A stretch of 43,988 bases of DNA from CALCHX01 sp035761165 (GTDB lineage: Bacteria; Gemmatimonadota; Gemmatimonadetes; Gemmatimonadales; Gemmatimonadaceae), in NCBI GenBank assembly GCA_035761165.1, contig DASTRO010000134.1:1-43988 (forward strand), in the 5' to 3' direction. The position numbers and the translations under genes are program-made. The notes under the pieces are model-generated. The model saw only the letters and a program-made list of their open reading frames with translations. It was not told the origin of the DNA and ran no database searches. Below, piece after piece: positions 24,811 to 34,244 of this stretch. How positions within the stretch are numbered: position 1 is the first letter of the stretch; each line of letters opens with the position of its first letter.

Positions 24811-26211
24811 ATGCGATCGTGGATCGCGACAACGCTCATCCTCGCCGTCGCGGCCTGCTCGGCGCCGGCGCCGCGACTCACGCCGGCGCCCGACCCGAGC
24901 ATCCCGCTCGACGCGCAGCTCTTCCCGCCCTACTACGGCCAGGTGGCCGTGCACCTGACGAAGCCGGCCTACATCGCCGTCTTCGAGATCGTGCCCGGCC
25001 GCGGCGTCAGCATGCTCTACCCGCAGAGCGGCTCCGGCTTCCAGCAGACCGACGAGGTCTGGGTGCCGATGCACTACAGCCCGCAGCGATGGCTGTACGC
25101 CAGCGGCGCCAGCACCTACTCGGGCTTCGGCATGGGACGCTACGGGTTCGCGTCGTACGCCGGCCGATCCTACTACGGCGACGGCTATGGTGTCGCGGAC
25201 CGCTTCGGCGCCCCGCCACGCTACCTCTTTCTCGTCGCGTCGGAGGAGCCGCTCGACGTGGCGCAGTTCCAGGGGAGCGGCACGGCCATCCGCACCTACC
25301 TCGGCCTCAACGACTACGCCGGCTACGAGCCGTACGAGCTGATGGAGCGCCTGGCCTATGCGGTGCTCCCCTTCGTCTCGGCCGACGGCTGGGTGAGCGA
25401 CGTCTATGTGGACTGGGGCTACGACTGGGGCTACGGCGTCGGGCCGGGCATGACGGCGGCGATGGCCAGCTATCGCACCGTACGCTGCCCCGACGGCACG
25501 CTCGGCACCGGTCGCTACCTCGCCGGGTGGGGCTGGGAAGTGCCCCCCTGCCTGAACCGCTCGGTCATCGGGACGCCGCAGCTGCCGCCCGTCGGGCCGC
25601 CGGTGGGCGACGACTCGTCGGCCGCCCCGACGGAGCCCGGGCGCTCGCGTGCCGCCTCGCCCGACACGGCCGACCGCCGCCGCCGCACGCCCGACCAGGA
25701 GCCGCGCACCGCGCCGCCGCCGTCCCCGGATCAGATGCGTCGCCGCATCGCCGAGCTGCGGGCGGACGCCAGCCGGCTGCACTTCCGCGACGAGCTGTCC
25801 AGGCAGGTGCAGCGTGGCGTCACGGTGCGGCAGGCGATCGTCGAGCGGATGCCTCCGGGCGACGATCCGTTCCGGCCGACGTACCGCTCCACCCGCGCGG
25901 AGCGGGACGAGTCCACGACCCGCCAGCGGAATGCCGACCTGCAGCGCCGCCGCGAGGCCGCCCGCCGCGACGTCCACCCGTCGAGCACGCGCGGCTCGTC
26001 CGTGCGCGGCTCGTCGGCCGGCTCCACGCGGAGCACGCCGCGCGCCCGCCCCTCGAGCCCACGCCCGCGGGCCAGCGCCCCGAGCAGTCGCGGCAGCAGC
26101 CGGCCGGAGGCGAGCGCGCCGCGCACGCGCAGCTCGCCGCCGTCCACCCGCTCCGCGCCCTCCTCGTCCAAGCAGGGCGGCGAGACGCGCAAGCGCCCGC
26201 CGACGCAGTGA
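24811..26211 (+). CDS. Lipoprotein with DUF4384-like domain and Arg/Ser/Pro-rich tail
   Basis: A 466-residue exported protein. A lipobox (AVAAC, Cys16) follows a short hydrophobic segment. Residues 40-165 contain AVHLTKPAYIAVFEIVPGRGVSMLYPQSG and later YLFLVASEEPLDVAQF, the pattern of DUF4384-type domains that report on envelope or sensory proteins. Residues 165-260 are rich in Tyr/Trp/Gly (DVYVDWGYDWGYGVGPG) with two Cys (CPDGTLG, PPCLNRS). The last 190 residues are low-complexity and strongly basic, with a predicted helix around MRRRIAELRADASRLHFRDEL. GGAGG stands 4 bases before the ATG. A very strong bidirectional terminator follows. Function unknown; periplasmic or surface location is likely. 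Confidence 0.85.
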   Translation: MRSWIATTLILAVAACSAPAPRLTPAPDPSIPLDAQLFPPYYGQVAVHLTKPAYIAVFEIVPGRGVSMLYPQSGSGFQQTDEVWVPMHYSPQRWLYASGASTYSGFGMGRYGFASYAGRSYYGDGYGVADRFGAPPRYLFLVASEEPLDVAQFQGSGTAIRTYLGLNDYAGYEPYELMERLAYAVLPFVSADGWVSDVYVDWGYDWGYGVGPGMTAAMASYRTVRCPDGTLGTGRYLAGWGWEVPPCLNRSVIGTPQLPPVGPPVGDDSSAAPTEPGRSRAASPDTADRRRRTPDQEPRTAPPPSPDQMRRRIAELRADASRLHFRDELSRQVQRGVTVRQAIVERMPPGDDPFRPTYRSTRAERDESTTRQRNADLQRRREAARRDVHPSSTRGSSVRGSSAGSTRSTPRARPSSPRPRASAPSSRGSSRPEASAPRTRSSPPSTRSAPSSSKQGGETRKRPPTQ

Positions 26212-26229
26212 GCGGAGACGGGGCGAGGT

Positions 26230-26277
26230 GAACGCACGAGGGGCCGCTGCCAGATGGCAGCGGCCCCTCGTGCGTTC
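26230..26277. terminator. Bidirectional terminator with 23-bp perfect arms
   Basis: Positions 26230-26252 and 26255-26277 are exact complements separated by GA; the inner pairs must open to form a loop. It lies 19 bp after the plus-strand lipoprotein and 23 bp after the minus-strand S4 gene, so it serves both converging genes. Confidence 0.85.
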
Positions 26278-26299
26278 GCGAGCGGTCGGACGTCCGGCC

Positions 26300-26695
<396 letters not shown>

Positions 26696-26766
26696 GCGCC
26701 GAACCCTACCCGGCGGGCGACGCTTCTTGCAAGGGCGGCCATGGACTCCAGGACGGTGGTGCGACG

Positions 26767-28116
26767 GTGAGCGAGCGCGTGGACGTGCTGGTGGTGGGCG
26801 GTGGGATGGCAGGGCTGGGCTGCGCGCGGCGGCTCGCCGCGGCGGGGCTCTCGGTCGCCGTGGTGGAGGCGCGCGACCGCCCGGGGGGGCGCATCCACAC
26901 GCTCCGCCCGCCCGGCGCGACGCTGCCGGTGGAGCTCGGGGCGGAGTTCATCCACGGCACGCCGGCCGGGCTGCTCGCGCTCTGCGCCGAGGCGGGTGTC
27001 GACACGGTGCCGGCGGCGGACGGACGCTGGCGCGCGACGCCCGAGGGGCTGCGGCCGGCCCCCTGGTACGAGGACGACCTCGACCGCGTGCTGGACGCGC
27101 TCGACGCCCACCGCACGCCCGACCGCTCCTTCGCCGACTTCCTGGCCGAGTGGGCGCGCGCACATCCGGGGCGCGACGATGCGGTGCAGCGGGCATGCGG
27201 CTTCGTCGAGGGCTTCCATGCCGCCGATCCGGCACGGGCCAGCGAGCGTGCGCTCGCCCACGAGATGGCCGCCACCGAGGCCGAGGGCGGGATGGAGAGC
27301 CGGCGCATCCCGGCCGGCTACGATCGCCTCGTGCACTGGCTGGGCGCACAGCTCGGCGGGCGGGGCCGGGTGCTGCTCGGCACCGCAGCGCGCGAGCTCC
27401 GCTGGGCCGAGGGCGACGTCACGCTGCGCACGACGCGCGGCGACGGGCAGGCGGGCCCGGAGCTCCGTGCGCGCGCGGCGGTGATCACGCTGCCGGTGGC
27501 CGTGCTGCAGGCGGCGCCCGGCGAGCCCGGCGCGGTGCGCCTCGATCCCCCGCTCGCCGAGAAGGCGGACGCACTGGGCTCGCTGGCGCTGGGCGCGGCG
27601 CGGCGCGTGGTGCTGCACTTCGCGACGCGGCCGTGGGACGACGACGCGCTGCGGGCCCCCGGCGTGCGGGCGCATCCGCGCGAGCTGGGCTTCCTGCAGG
27701 CCGAGGACGCGGCCATCCCCATCTGGTGGACGGCGGCACCGCTACCCGCGCCAGTGCTCGTCGGGTGGCTCGGCGGCCCGCGCGCGGCGCGCCTTGCCGG
27801 CACGCCGGACGCCGAGGTGCAGGCACAGGCGGTGGAGACGCTGGCCGCCTGCCTGCGTCTACCCGTCGACGCGGTGCGCGCGCAGCTTCGCGGCGCCTAC
27901 ACCTACGACTGGTGCGCCGACCCGTACGCGCGCGGCGCGTACAGCTACGCACTCGTCGGCGCGGACGACGCGCGCGAGCGGCTCGCGCGTCCGGTGGCCG
28001 GCACGCTCTTCTGGGCCGGCGAGGCGACGCATTCCGGCTCCGCCGGCACCGTGCACGGCGCGCTGGCGAGCGGGGAGCGAGCGGCCCGCGAGGTCCTCGC
28101 GCGGCTGCGGCGTTAG
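26767..28116 (+). CDS. FAD-dependent amine oxidase (flavin monoamine oxidase family)
   Basis: A 449-residue flavoprotein. The N-terminal dinucleotide fold is clear (VDVLVVGGGMAGLGCARRL, 5-23; VVEARDRPGGRIHT, 32-45), followed by the family LGAEFIHG, the helical insert, GGMESRRIPAGYDRLV, AAVITLPVAVLQ and the C-terminal FAD motif FWAGEATHSGSAGTVHGALASG. Substrate residues are not diagnostic: polyamines, aromatic amines or a biosynthetic amine are all possible. The GTG start at 26767 gives the expected N-terminus. No signal peptide is seen, so cytoplasmic location is likely. It stands alone between the divergent hslR-like gene and the converging M16 gene. Confidence 0.9.
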   Translation: MSERVDVLVVGGGMAGLGCARRLAAAGLSVAVVEARDRPGGRIHTLRPPGATLPVELGAEFIHGTPAGLLALCAEAGVDTVPAADGRWRATPEGLRPAPWYEDDLDRVLDALDAHRTPDRSFADFLAEWARAHPGRDDAVQRACGFVEGFHAADPARASERALAHEMAATEAEGGMESRRIPAGYDRLVHWLGAQLGGRGRVLLGTAARELRWAEGDVTLRTTRGDGQAGPELRARAAVITLPVAVLQAAPGEPGAVRLDPPLAEKADALGSLALGAARRVVLHFATRPWDDDALRAPGVRAHPRELGFLQAEDAAIPIWWTAAPLPAPVLVGWLGGPRAARLAGTPDAEVQAQAVETLAACLRLPVDAVRAQLRGAYTYDWCADPYARGAYSYALVGADDARERLARPVAGTLFWAGEATHSGSAGTVHGALASGERAAREVLARLRR

Positions 28117-28229
28117 GCGACCGTGTCGGACGGCGCCTGGCGCGGCCGTTCCGTGCAGCCTCCCTCGGCGCTCCACCCCATCATTCCCCAGCGCGCCAGC
28201 GCGGCAGCGGCGCCGGGCCGATCCGCTCG

Positions 28230-28257
28230 CTCCGCGTGATCCGCGGCTGCCGTTCCG
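28230..28257 (+). repeat. Dispersed 18-bp word, copy 2
   Basis: CTCCGCGTGATCCGCGGC followed by TGCCGTTCCGC, in the convergent gap between the amine oxidase and the M16 gene. The 18-mer is identical to the one at 22973-22990 on the other strand, and GATCCGC also precedes both copies. Confidence 0.7.
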
Positions 28258-28290
28258 CCGCTCCCGGCTCCGCCACGTCCGCCGGCCCGC

Positions 28291-31185
28291 TCACCGCTCC
28301 GGCAACAGCGACACCTGCACGTACCGCCCCGTATCGAAGTACCGCCGCGCCGCGGCCTGCAGCGCCGCCGGCGTCAGCGCGTCCACCAGGCGACGGGTGT
28401 GCGCGATCTCCGACAGCGGGAGCCCCTGCTCGTCGTACGTCAGGAGCTGGCTCGCCCAGTAGGAGTTCTGCTCGAGCCCCGTCTCCATGCTGCGGCGGAG
28501 CTGCTCCTGCGCCTTCGCCAGCTCGTCGGCGCTCGGGCCGGTGGCCTTCAGGCTGTCGATCTCGCGCAGCACGGCGGCCGTCAGCTCGTCCAGCCGCTCC
28601 GGCGCGGAGCCGAAGCTAACCGAGATCGAGTACTCCTCGCGCGGCTGGCGGGCCAGGTAGCCGCCCACCGACGCGTCGTAGGTGCCGCCCATCGCCTCGC
28701 GCAGCGTCTCGCGCAGCCGCATCTCCAGCACCTGCGTGAGCGCGGCGATCGTGTACTGCTGCTCGCGCGAGTACTTGGCCGGCCCGTGGAAGACGAGCCG
28801 CGTCTCGGCCTTGGGCTCCACGCCGCGCCGCACGACCCGCGTCACCACGCCGTCCGGCGGCCGGATGCCGACGTCGCGCCAGTGCTCCTCGCGTCCGCTG
28901 CTCGGCAGGCCGCCGAGCCAGCGCTCCACGAGCGGGCGGAGCGCCGCGGTGTCCACGTTGCCGACGATGGCGAAGGTGAAGTCGCCGGCGTCGGCGAAGC
29001 GCTCGCGGTAGAAGCGCAGCGCGGTGCCGAGATCGATCTCGTCGAGCATCGCCGGCGTGGCCGGTCGGGCGCGCGGATGGTGCTGCGTGAGCGTCACCGC
29101 CAGCGTGTCCGCGAACGCCGACTCCGGCGCGCGGCTGCGGTTCTCCAACGCCGAGCGGGCGCGCGCCCGGAACGCGGCGAAGGCGGCGCTGTCCTCACGC
29201 GGCGCCGTGAAGTAGAGGTAGACGAGCTGGAAGAGCTGCTCCACGTCCTTCGGCGACGCGCTGCCGCTGACGCCCTCGCTCAGCTCACCGATCGACGGCC
29301 CGGCCGACACCGCCTTGCCGGCCAGCGCCTTCTCCAGCTGCACCGCGTCGAAGCCGCCGAGGCCCCCCAGCTCGGCGATCGACGCGGCGAGCGACGCGGA
29401 GACGTAGGTCGAGTCCGGGGCCAGCGAGGTGCCGCCCGGGCTGCGCCCGGCGAGGATGATCTGGTCGTCCTTGAAGTGCGTGGGCTTGACGAGCACGCGC
29501 ACGCCGTTGGAGAGCGTCCACTCCGTCACGCCCACCTCGGCCACGTGGCGCTCGGCCGTCACGCGCCCGGCGCGCGGTGCGTCGGCCACCAGCGGCGCGT
29601 CGGCCACGTCGTCCTGGTAGGGGGCGATGTCCAGCGTCTTCACGCGCTCGAAGACCGCCAGCAGCTGGCGCTCGTCCGGCAGCCGCACGCCGTCCTTGGC
29701 CGGCGCGGTCACGAGCACGACGCGGTTGCTGTCGCTGATGTAGTCGCTGGCCAGCGCGTTCACGTCGGCCAGCGTGACGCCGGGGACGAAGCGCTGGTAG
29801 AGCGTCCAGGCGTCGGCCATCGAGACGTACGGCTCCTTCTGCAGGAAGGCGGTGACGTACTGGTTGGCGAAGGCGCCGGAGACGGTCTTCTCCCGCTCGG
29901 CGTAGCTCCGCTCCATCCCGCGCAGCAGGTCGGCCTTGGCGCGTTCCAGCTCCGACGCGGTGAAGCCGTGCCGGTCGACGCGTGCCGCCTCCACGAGCAG
30001 CGCCTCGAGGCCGCGCAGCACGCCACTGTCGGCCACCGCCGCGCCCATCGAGTAGGCGTCCTTGGCACGCACCCAGCGCCCCTCCGACGCGCCGGCGCCC
30101 AGGAAGGGCGCGTCGGGGCGCTGCGTGAGCTCGTAGAGGCGCAGGTTGAGCATGCGGTCGTAGAGCGCCGCGACGATCTCGCGGCGCACGTCGCCCACCG
30201 TGCCCGAGGGGGCGGGATCGCGCTTGTAGAGCACGCTCACGACGGTGCTCGTCGCCTCCGGGTCGGTGACGACGGAGACGAGCGGCTCGGCGTTGCCGGG
30301 CACCGGCGTCGTCGGGCGCGGCGGGGCGCCCGACGGGTTGCGCAGGGCGGCGAAGCGCTCGCGGATCATCCGCTCCACCGCCGCCGCGTCGAAGTCGCCG
30401 ACGGCCACCACCGCCATCAGCTCGGGACGGTACCAGCGCTCGTAGAAGTCGCGCAGCGCCGCGGCGGTGGCGTGGCGGATCACCGTCGTGTCGCCGATCG
30501 GCAGGCGGTCGGCGTAGCGCGAGCCGCGGAAGACCACGGGCAGCTGCTTGTCGCGCATGCGCGATTCGGCGCCCTGACCCAGCCGCCACTCCTCCATCAC
30601 CACCGGGCGCTCCTTCACGACCTCGGCCGAGTCGAGCGTCAGCTCGTGCGCCCAGTCGCCCAGGATCTCGATGCCCTTCGCCACCACGCCCGCGCTGTCG
30701 GTGGGGAGGGTGAGCATGTAGACCGTCTCGTCGAAGCCCGTGTAGGCGTTGATGTCGGGGCCGAAGCGCATCCCCACCGACTCCAGGTAGTGCACCAGCT
30801 CCTGCTTCTGGAAGTGGCGCGTGCCGTTGAACGCCATGTGCTCCAGCAGGTGGGCCAGGCCGCGCTCGCTGCTGTCCTCGAGCACCGAGCCCACGTCCAC
30901 CACCAGCCGCAGCTCCGCGCGGTGCTCCGGCTTGGCGTTGCGCCGCACGTAGTAGCGGAGCCCGTTGGGCAGCGTGCCGGCGCGCACCGCGCTGTCGCTG
31001 GGGAGCGGCGTCGTCGGGGGCGCGGTGGCGAGGTCCGGACGCGGGGTGGCGGGGGCGGCGGCCGGCGCCGCGGGGGCTGCCGGCGCCGCGGGCGCGGCGC
31101 CCTGGGCAGCGGCGAGCGCCGGGGCGGCGAGGAGGGGAACGAGGGGAACGGCCAGGAGACGGAGGCCGCGGGCGAGTCGGAGCAT
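28291..31185 (-). CDS. Secreted M16-family (pitrilysin-like) zinc metallopeptidase
   Basis: A 964-residue exported peptidase with two M16 halves. A signal peptide (about 1-28) is followed by an Ala/Pro-rich linker (29-60). The first half has the inverse zinc motif HLLEH (112-116) and the distal glutamate near VVKERPVVMEEW (Glu192, with E198/E199 close). The first-half ERWYRPELMAVVAVGDFD and second-half FYRERFADAGDFTFAIVGNVD match the conserved M16 strand. The second half (from about 540, VTEWTLSNGVRVLVKPTHFKDDQI) lacks the zinc motif, as expected for the non-catalytic half. The ATG at 31185 suits the signal peptide. It follows the CPXCG gene by 33 bp on the same strand, so the two are probably co-transcribed. 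Confidence 0.93.
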   Translation of the reverse strand: MLRLARGLRLLAVPLVPLLAAPALAAAQGAAPAAPAAPAAPAAAPATPRPDLATAPPTTPLPSDSAVRAGTLPNGLRYYVRRNAKPEHRAELRLVVDVGSVLEDSSERGLAHLLEHMAFNGTRHFQKQELVHYLESVGMRFGPDINAYTGFDETVYMLTLPTDSAGVVAKGIEILGDWAHELTLDSAEVVKERPVVMEEWRLGQGAESRMRDKQLPVVFRGSRYADRLPIGDTTVIRHATAAALRDFYERWYRPELMAVVAVGDFDAAAVERMIRERFAALRNPSGAPPRPTTPVPGNAEPLVSVVTDPEATSTVVSVLYKRDPAPSGTVGDVRREIVAALYDRMLNLRLYELTQRPDAPFLGAGASEGRWVRAKDAYSMGAAVADSGVLRGLEALLVEAARVDRHGFTASELERAKADLLRGMERSYAEREKTVSGAFANQYVTAFLQKEPYVSMADAWTLYQRFVPGVTLADVNALASDYISDSNRVVLVTAPAKDGVRLPDERQLLAVFERVKTLDIAPYQDDVADAPLVADAPRAGRVTAERHVAEVGVTEWTLSNGVRVLVKPTHFKDDQIILAGRSPGGTSLAPDSTYVSASLAASIAELGGLGGFDAVQLEKALAGKAVSAGPSIGELSEGVSGSASPKDVEQLFQLVYLYFTAPREDSAAFAAFRARARSALENRSRAPESAFADTLAVTLTQHHPRARPATPAMLDEIDLGTALRFYRERFADAGDFTFAIVGNVDTAALRPLVERWLGGLPSSGREEHWRDVGIRPPDGVVTRVVRRGVEPKAETRLVFHGPAKYSREQQYTIAALTQVLEMRLRETLREAMGGTYDASVGGYLARQPREEYSISVSFGSAPERLDELTAAVLREIDSLKATGPSADELAKAQEQLRRSMETGLEQNSYWASQLLTYDEQGLPLSEIAHTRRLVDALTPAALQAAARRYFDTGRYVQVSLLPER

Positions 31186-31218
31186 GAGTCGGGGACGGAG
31201 GGCGGGCGGAGCGGGCGT

Positions 31219-31626
31219 TCAGTCGTCGAGCAGGGCGTCGTCGGCGTCGCAGTGAACGTGCGCCGCGCCGTCGGTGTCGTACTGCACGGTCACCTGCCAC
31301 GGCCGGCAGCACACGGGGCAGTCCTCCACGTACGACTGCGTCGCGCCGCTGCCCGGGTCGAGCGTGATCTCGCACCACTCGCCGCAGTACGGGCAGGCGA
31401 CCTCGCTGCTGGTGTCGGCGGTGCCGTCGCCGAGCGGGAAGTCGTCGTCGAGCGCGTCGAGGTCGTCGGCGGCATCGGGATCGTCGGCATCCTGCAGCCG
31501 GTCGTCCAAGAGGCGGTCGAGGGCGTCGTCGGCCGGGCGGGGGGGCGGCCGGTAGCCCTGCTCGGCGAGCCAGGCATCGGCCTCGTCGAACGGGGGATCG
31601 AAGGGTGCGTCGTGGGGGTGCGGCAT
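31219..31626 (-). CDS. CPXCG-motif cysteine-rich zinc-ribbon protein
   Basis: A 135-residue protein. The C-terminal 60 residues carry a zinc ribbon with CPYCGE (Cys78, Cys81) and CPVCCRPW (Cys103, Cys106), the signature of the CPXCG family (PF14255-type). The N-terminal half is strongly acidic and Asp-rich (about 32-62, with repeated DD), not usual for this short family, whose typical members are about 60-70 residues. The ATG at 31626 has no clear Shine-Dalgarno; internal starts that would give only the ribbon are not obvious. The function of the family is unknown. It is upstream of and probably co-transcribed with the M16 peptidase. Confidence 0.8.
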   Translation of the reverse strand: MPHPHDAPFDPPFDEADAWLAEQGYRPPPRPADDALDRLLDDRLQDADDPDAADDLDALDDDFPLGDGTADTSSEVACPYCGEWCEITLDPGSGATQSYVEDCPVCCRPWQVTVQYDTDGAAHVHCDADDALLDD

Positions 31627-31833
31627 GGGAATCCGGATGCGGGAGCCTCGCCCGCGCGGCGGGCGTTCCGGCTCGTACCCCGTCGGGGCTCCGGAGGTCG
31701 CCGCGCACGTCGTCCAGGGAAATTTTCCCTCTGGCGTGGCGCGAGGCGGGGTCCCATCGTCCGTGAGGAGGAGCGGTGCGCCGCCGCAACGTTCACGGCG
31801 CTGTGGAGTATATCCAGTACGGTCCGCTTCCGA

Positions 31834-31857
31834 CGACGGTCATCCTGGTGACCGTCG
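31834..31857. promoter_or_regulatory. Inverted repeat upstream of the HELAH metallopeptidase gene
   Basis: CGACGGTCA (31834-31842) and its complement TGACCGTCG (31849-31857) flank six bases, centred about 40 bp before the GTG start. A TATATC box lies 20 bp further upstream in an unusually A+T-rich patch (31808-31815). Together they look like a promoter with an operator, but no -35 can be assigned. Confidence 0.4.
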
Positions 31858-31885
31858 CCCCTTCAGTCGCCTGCCTCTCACCGCC

Positions 31886-34180
31886 GTGCTCAACATCCGT
31901 CGTCCCCGGCTCCTCACGTCGTGCCTCGCGCTCGCCATCGTCGCGGCGGCCGCTGGCGCGATCGGCCTCGGGCGGCGGGGCCCGATCGGGCGCGAGACGG
32001 CGCAGGCCTTCGCCGGGGCGCGGCAGTTCCGCGGCCACCTGGTGGAGCGCTCGCGGCACGATCCGGTGACGGCGCGTGACACGGCGTCGCTGCTCGCCCT
32101 CGGCTACCTGGAGCGCGCGCGCCTCGGCCTGGGGAGCCCCTTCCGGCTCGTGGACTTCGTGCTGAACGACCCGCGCCTGCCGCTCCCGATGCGCGACAGC
32201 ACGGCGTGGGCGCTGCTGACGATGGTCTACGACGGCGAGGTCTACGAGGTGGACCCGCTCGCCCTCGACTCGCTCTTCCGCCACCCCGCCGCCAATGCCG
32301 AGGGCTCGGCGGCGGCGCAGCTGGCGCGCATCGAGCGCGCCGTGCGGGCGACGGACGATCCGCGCGTCGGCGAGCAGGCGGTGCGCCTGGCGTACTCGCT
32401 GGCCGGCGCCGAGGGGCTGCTGCGGCCGGCGATGCAGCTCGTGCCGGCGAGGGTGGCGGCGCAGCTGCGCGACCGCGTGCTGGCGCGCGCGGACCTGCTG
32501 CGGCTGCTGCACGCCGCTCGCGAGGAGCGACTGGACCCCGTGCGCCTGGTGCCCGCCTGGCGCATGGCGCGGCGCTTCGCCGTGGAGCGTCCGATCCTCG
32601 CCCCGCTCGACGAGGCGCAGGAGGTGCGCATGATGCAGCTCGTGCCCGGGCTCGTGGCCGAGCTGCGGACGGCGGCGCGTGGCGTCGGGACGGTGGCGGC
32701 CGCCGCGACCGCGGCGCCCGACGACAGCGTACTCCTCTCGCCGCAGGCCGGCGCCCGCCTGGCCGCGCTGCCGCAGGCGCACGCGCTGCCCCCGCAGTCC
32801 GCGGTGGTGGTGGCGCTGCGGGCGTCGGAGGTGCGCGTGCTGGCGTCCGACGCCACCGAGCGCGTTCGCCGCAGCCGCCAGCGCTTCCTGGACGATGCCA
32901 CGACGGAGGAGCTGCTGGCGGCACACTACGCGCGGCTCGGGAAGGGGCGCGACCGGCGAGCGGCCGGCGCGACGCTCTGGGCGGCGGTGAGCCTCCGGCC
33001 GTTCGCGCAGGAGGAGCCCTGGTTCCCCGGTGCCGGCGGCCCCAGCTCGGCGGAGCTGCGCACCCGCTTCGGCGTGGCCGCGGTGAGCTTCGACCGCGAC
33101 GTGCCCGTGGAGTGGCGGCCGTACTACCGGCGGCTGCTCGCGACCGCCGTGGAGGACGTGCGCCGCGTGCTCCCGGACCTGTCGCTCGACGGGATCGGGA
33201 TCCACTTCGGCCGGCAGCCGATCCGCGCCGCCCTCGCCGTGCACGACCCGCGGACGCGCACGATCTTCCTCCCGCTCGGCACCGGCTCGGGCGCGCTGGC
33301 GCACGAGCTGGCGCACGACCTGGACTGGCAGGTGGCGGAGCGCCGCTTCTCGCACCGCGGCCAGTACAGCACCGACCAGGCGGTGCGCGAGCAGCGCGGC
33401 CGCCTGGCCACCTCGCTGCGGGGCCTGACGAGCGCGACGCTCGTCGCGCCGGGGCCGGAGAACCAGTTCAGCCCACCGCACTCGCAGCGGCCCACCGAGG
33501 TGTTCGCCAGCAGCGTGGACTGGTTCGTCGCCGCCGGCCTGGCGCGGCTCGGCCGCGTGGACGGCTATCTCTCCGGGGTGCAGGACGCCTACCTCACCGG
33601 GTTCGCCGACGTGCGCCCCCCGGACGCCTTCGGCAGCGCCGGCGAGGCGACGGTGGAGGTGCTGGCGGAGATGACCACGGTGCCCCCCGAGCTCGAGGCG
33701 TGGTTCCTGTCCGAGTACGGCCGCGGGCGCGCGATGACGGCACCGGAGCGCGCCGCGCGCGTGCTCGCCGTGGCCGGGGAGCGCACGGTGCACGTCACCG
33801 CCGCGTCGCCGCTCGCCGGCTGGGAGGTCTCCCCCTTCCGCCAGGACGACGCGCTGGGCGCGTCGAGGGCGGTGCCGCGCTGTGTGGCGCGCGAGGTGGA
33901 CGGGGACGACGCGCTGCGCCGGGCGCGGCGCACCGCTGCCGAGCTCGCGGCCGACGCGGTGGCGCGGCGGCTGGTGGCGCGCTACGGCGCGCCGGTGGCC
34001 GGGGTCGGCCTCGTGCACCTGGACGCCGCCGGCGTGCCGACGGCGCCGGTGGACCCGGACGTGCTGGCGGTGCGGCAGCGGGAGCTGCGCGAGCGGATCC
34101 TGCGCCGCGTCGAGCGGGCCGCCGAGGCGCGCGCGTGGATGCCGACGGGCAGCGCGCCGTTCTACACGCCCTACTGCTGA
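31886..34180 (+). CDS. Membrane-anchored putative zinc metallopeptidase (HELAHDLDW), family not recognised
   Basis: The 764-residue product starts with a short basic stretch and one transmembrane segment (about 10-28), with no clear cleavage site, so it is probably anchored facing the periplasm. Residues 60-390 are mainly alpha-helical, Ala/Leu/Arg-rich, and not recognised. The putative catalytic part begins near 395 (FGVAAVSFDRDVPVEWRPYY) and includes RTIFLPLGTGSGALAHELAHDLDWQ with HELAH at 473-477, then RPTEVFASSVDWFVAAGL with Glu538, placed as a third zinc ligand of a gluzincin would be. The C-terminal region repeats ARRLVARYGAP-like helices. The GTG at 31886 is the only start that gives the membrane segment; a longer reading would cross the upstream inverted repeat. 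Enzyme activity is inferred from the motif only. Confidence 0.75.
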   Translation: MLNIRRPRLLTSCLALAIVAAAAGAIGLGRRGPIGRETAQAFAGARQFRGHLVERSRHDPVTARDTASLLALGYLERARLGLGSPFRLVDFVLNDPRLPLPMRDSTAWALLTMVYDGEVYEVDPLALDSLFRHPAANAEGSAAAQLARIERAVRATDDPRVGEQAVRLAYSLAGAEGLLRPAMQLVPARVAAQLRDRVLARADLLRLLHAAREERLDPVRLVPAWRMARRFAVERPILAPLDEAQEVRMMQLVPGLVAELRTAARGVGTVAAAATAAPDDSVLLSPQAGARLAALPQAHALPPQSAVVVALRASEVRVLASDATERVRRSRQRFLDDATTEELLAAHYARLGKGRDRRAAGATLWAAVSLRPFAQEEPWFPGAGGPSSAELRTRFGVAAVSFDRDVPVEWRPYYRRLLATAVEDVRRVLPDLSLDGIGIHFGRQPIRAALAVHDPRTRTIFLPLGTGSGALAHELAHDLDWQVAERRFSHRGQYSTDQAVREQRGRLATSLRGLTSATLVAPGPENQFSPPHSQRPTEVFASSVDWFVAAGLARLGRVDGYLSGVQDAYLTGFADVRPPDAFGSAGEATVEVLAEMTTVPPELEAWFLSEYGRGRAMTAPERAARVLAVAGERTVHVTAASPLAGWEVSPFRQDDALGASRAVPRCVAREVDGDDALRRARRTAAELAADAVARRLVARYGAPVAGVGLVHLDAAGVPTAPVDPDVLAVRQRELRERILRRVERAAEARAWMPTGSAPFYTPYC

Positions 34181-34184
34181 ATCG

Positions 34185-34229
34185 CCGCCCGCGGGTGTAC
34201 CGCCCGCGGGTGTGCCGTCCGCCGGTGCA
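34185..34229. repeat. Three tandem 15-bp repeats between convergent genes
   Basis: Units at 34185-34199, 34200-34214 and 34215-34229 (CCGCCCGCGGGTGTA, then one-base and few-base variants). Each of the first two units contains the palindrome CCCGCGGG, so the array can fold. It fills the 64-bp gap between the metallopeptidase and the converging transglycosylase gene and may act as terminator for both. Confidence 0.75.
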
Positions 34230-34244
34230 CCGGGGTCGTCCGGC

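Noticed and set aside
24485..26231. Alternative frames of about 500 residues over the DUF4384-like lipoprotein
   Set aside because: Only the 24811 frame has a lipobox, a Shine-Dalgarno sequence and a recognisable domain.
28399..31851. A 1150-residue open frame on the plus strand opposite the M16 gene
   Set aside because: It is His/Arg/Val/Ala-rich without any domain and is the usual antisense opening over a G+C-rich gene with strong third-position bias. The M16 frame on the other strand has clear motifs.
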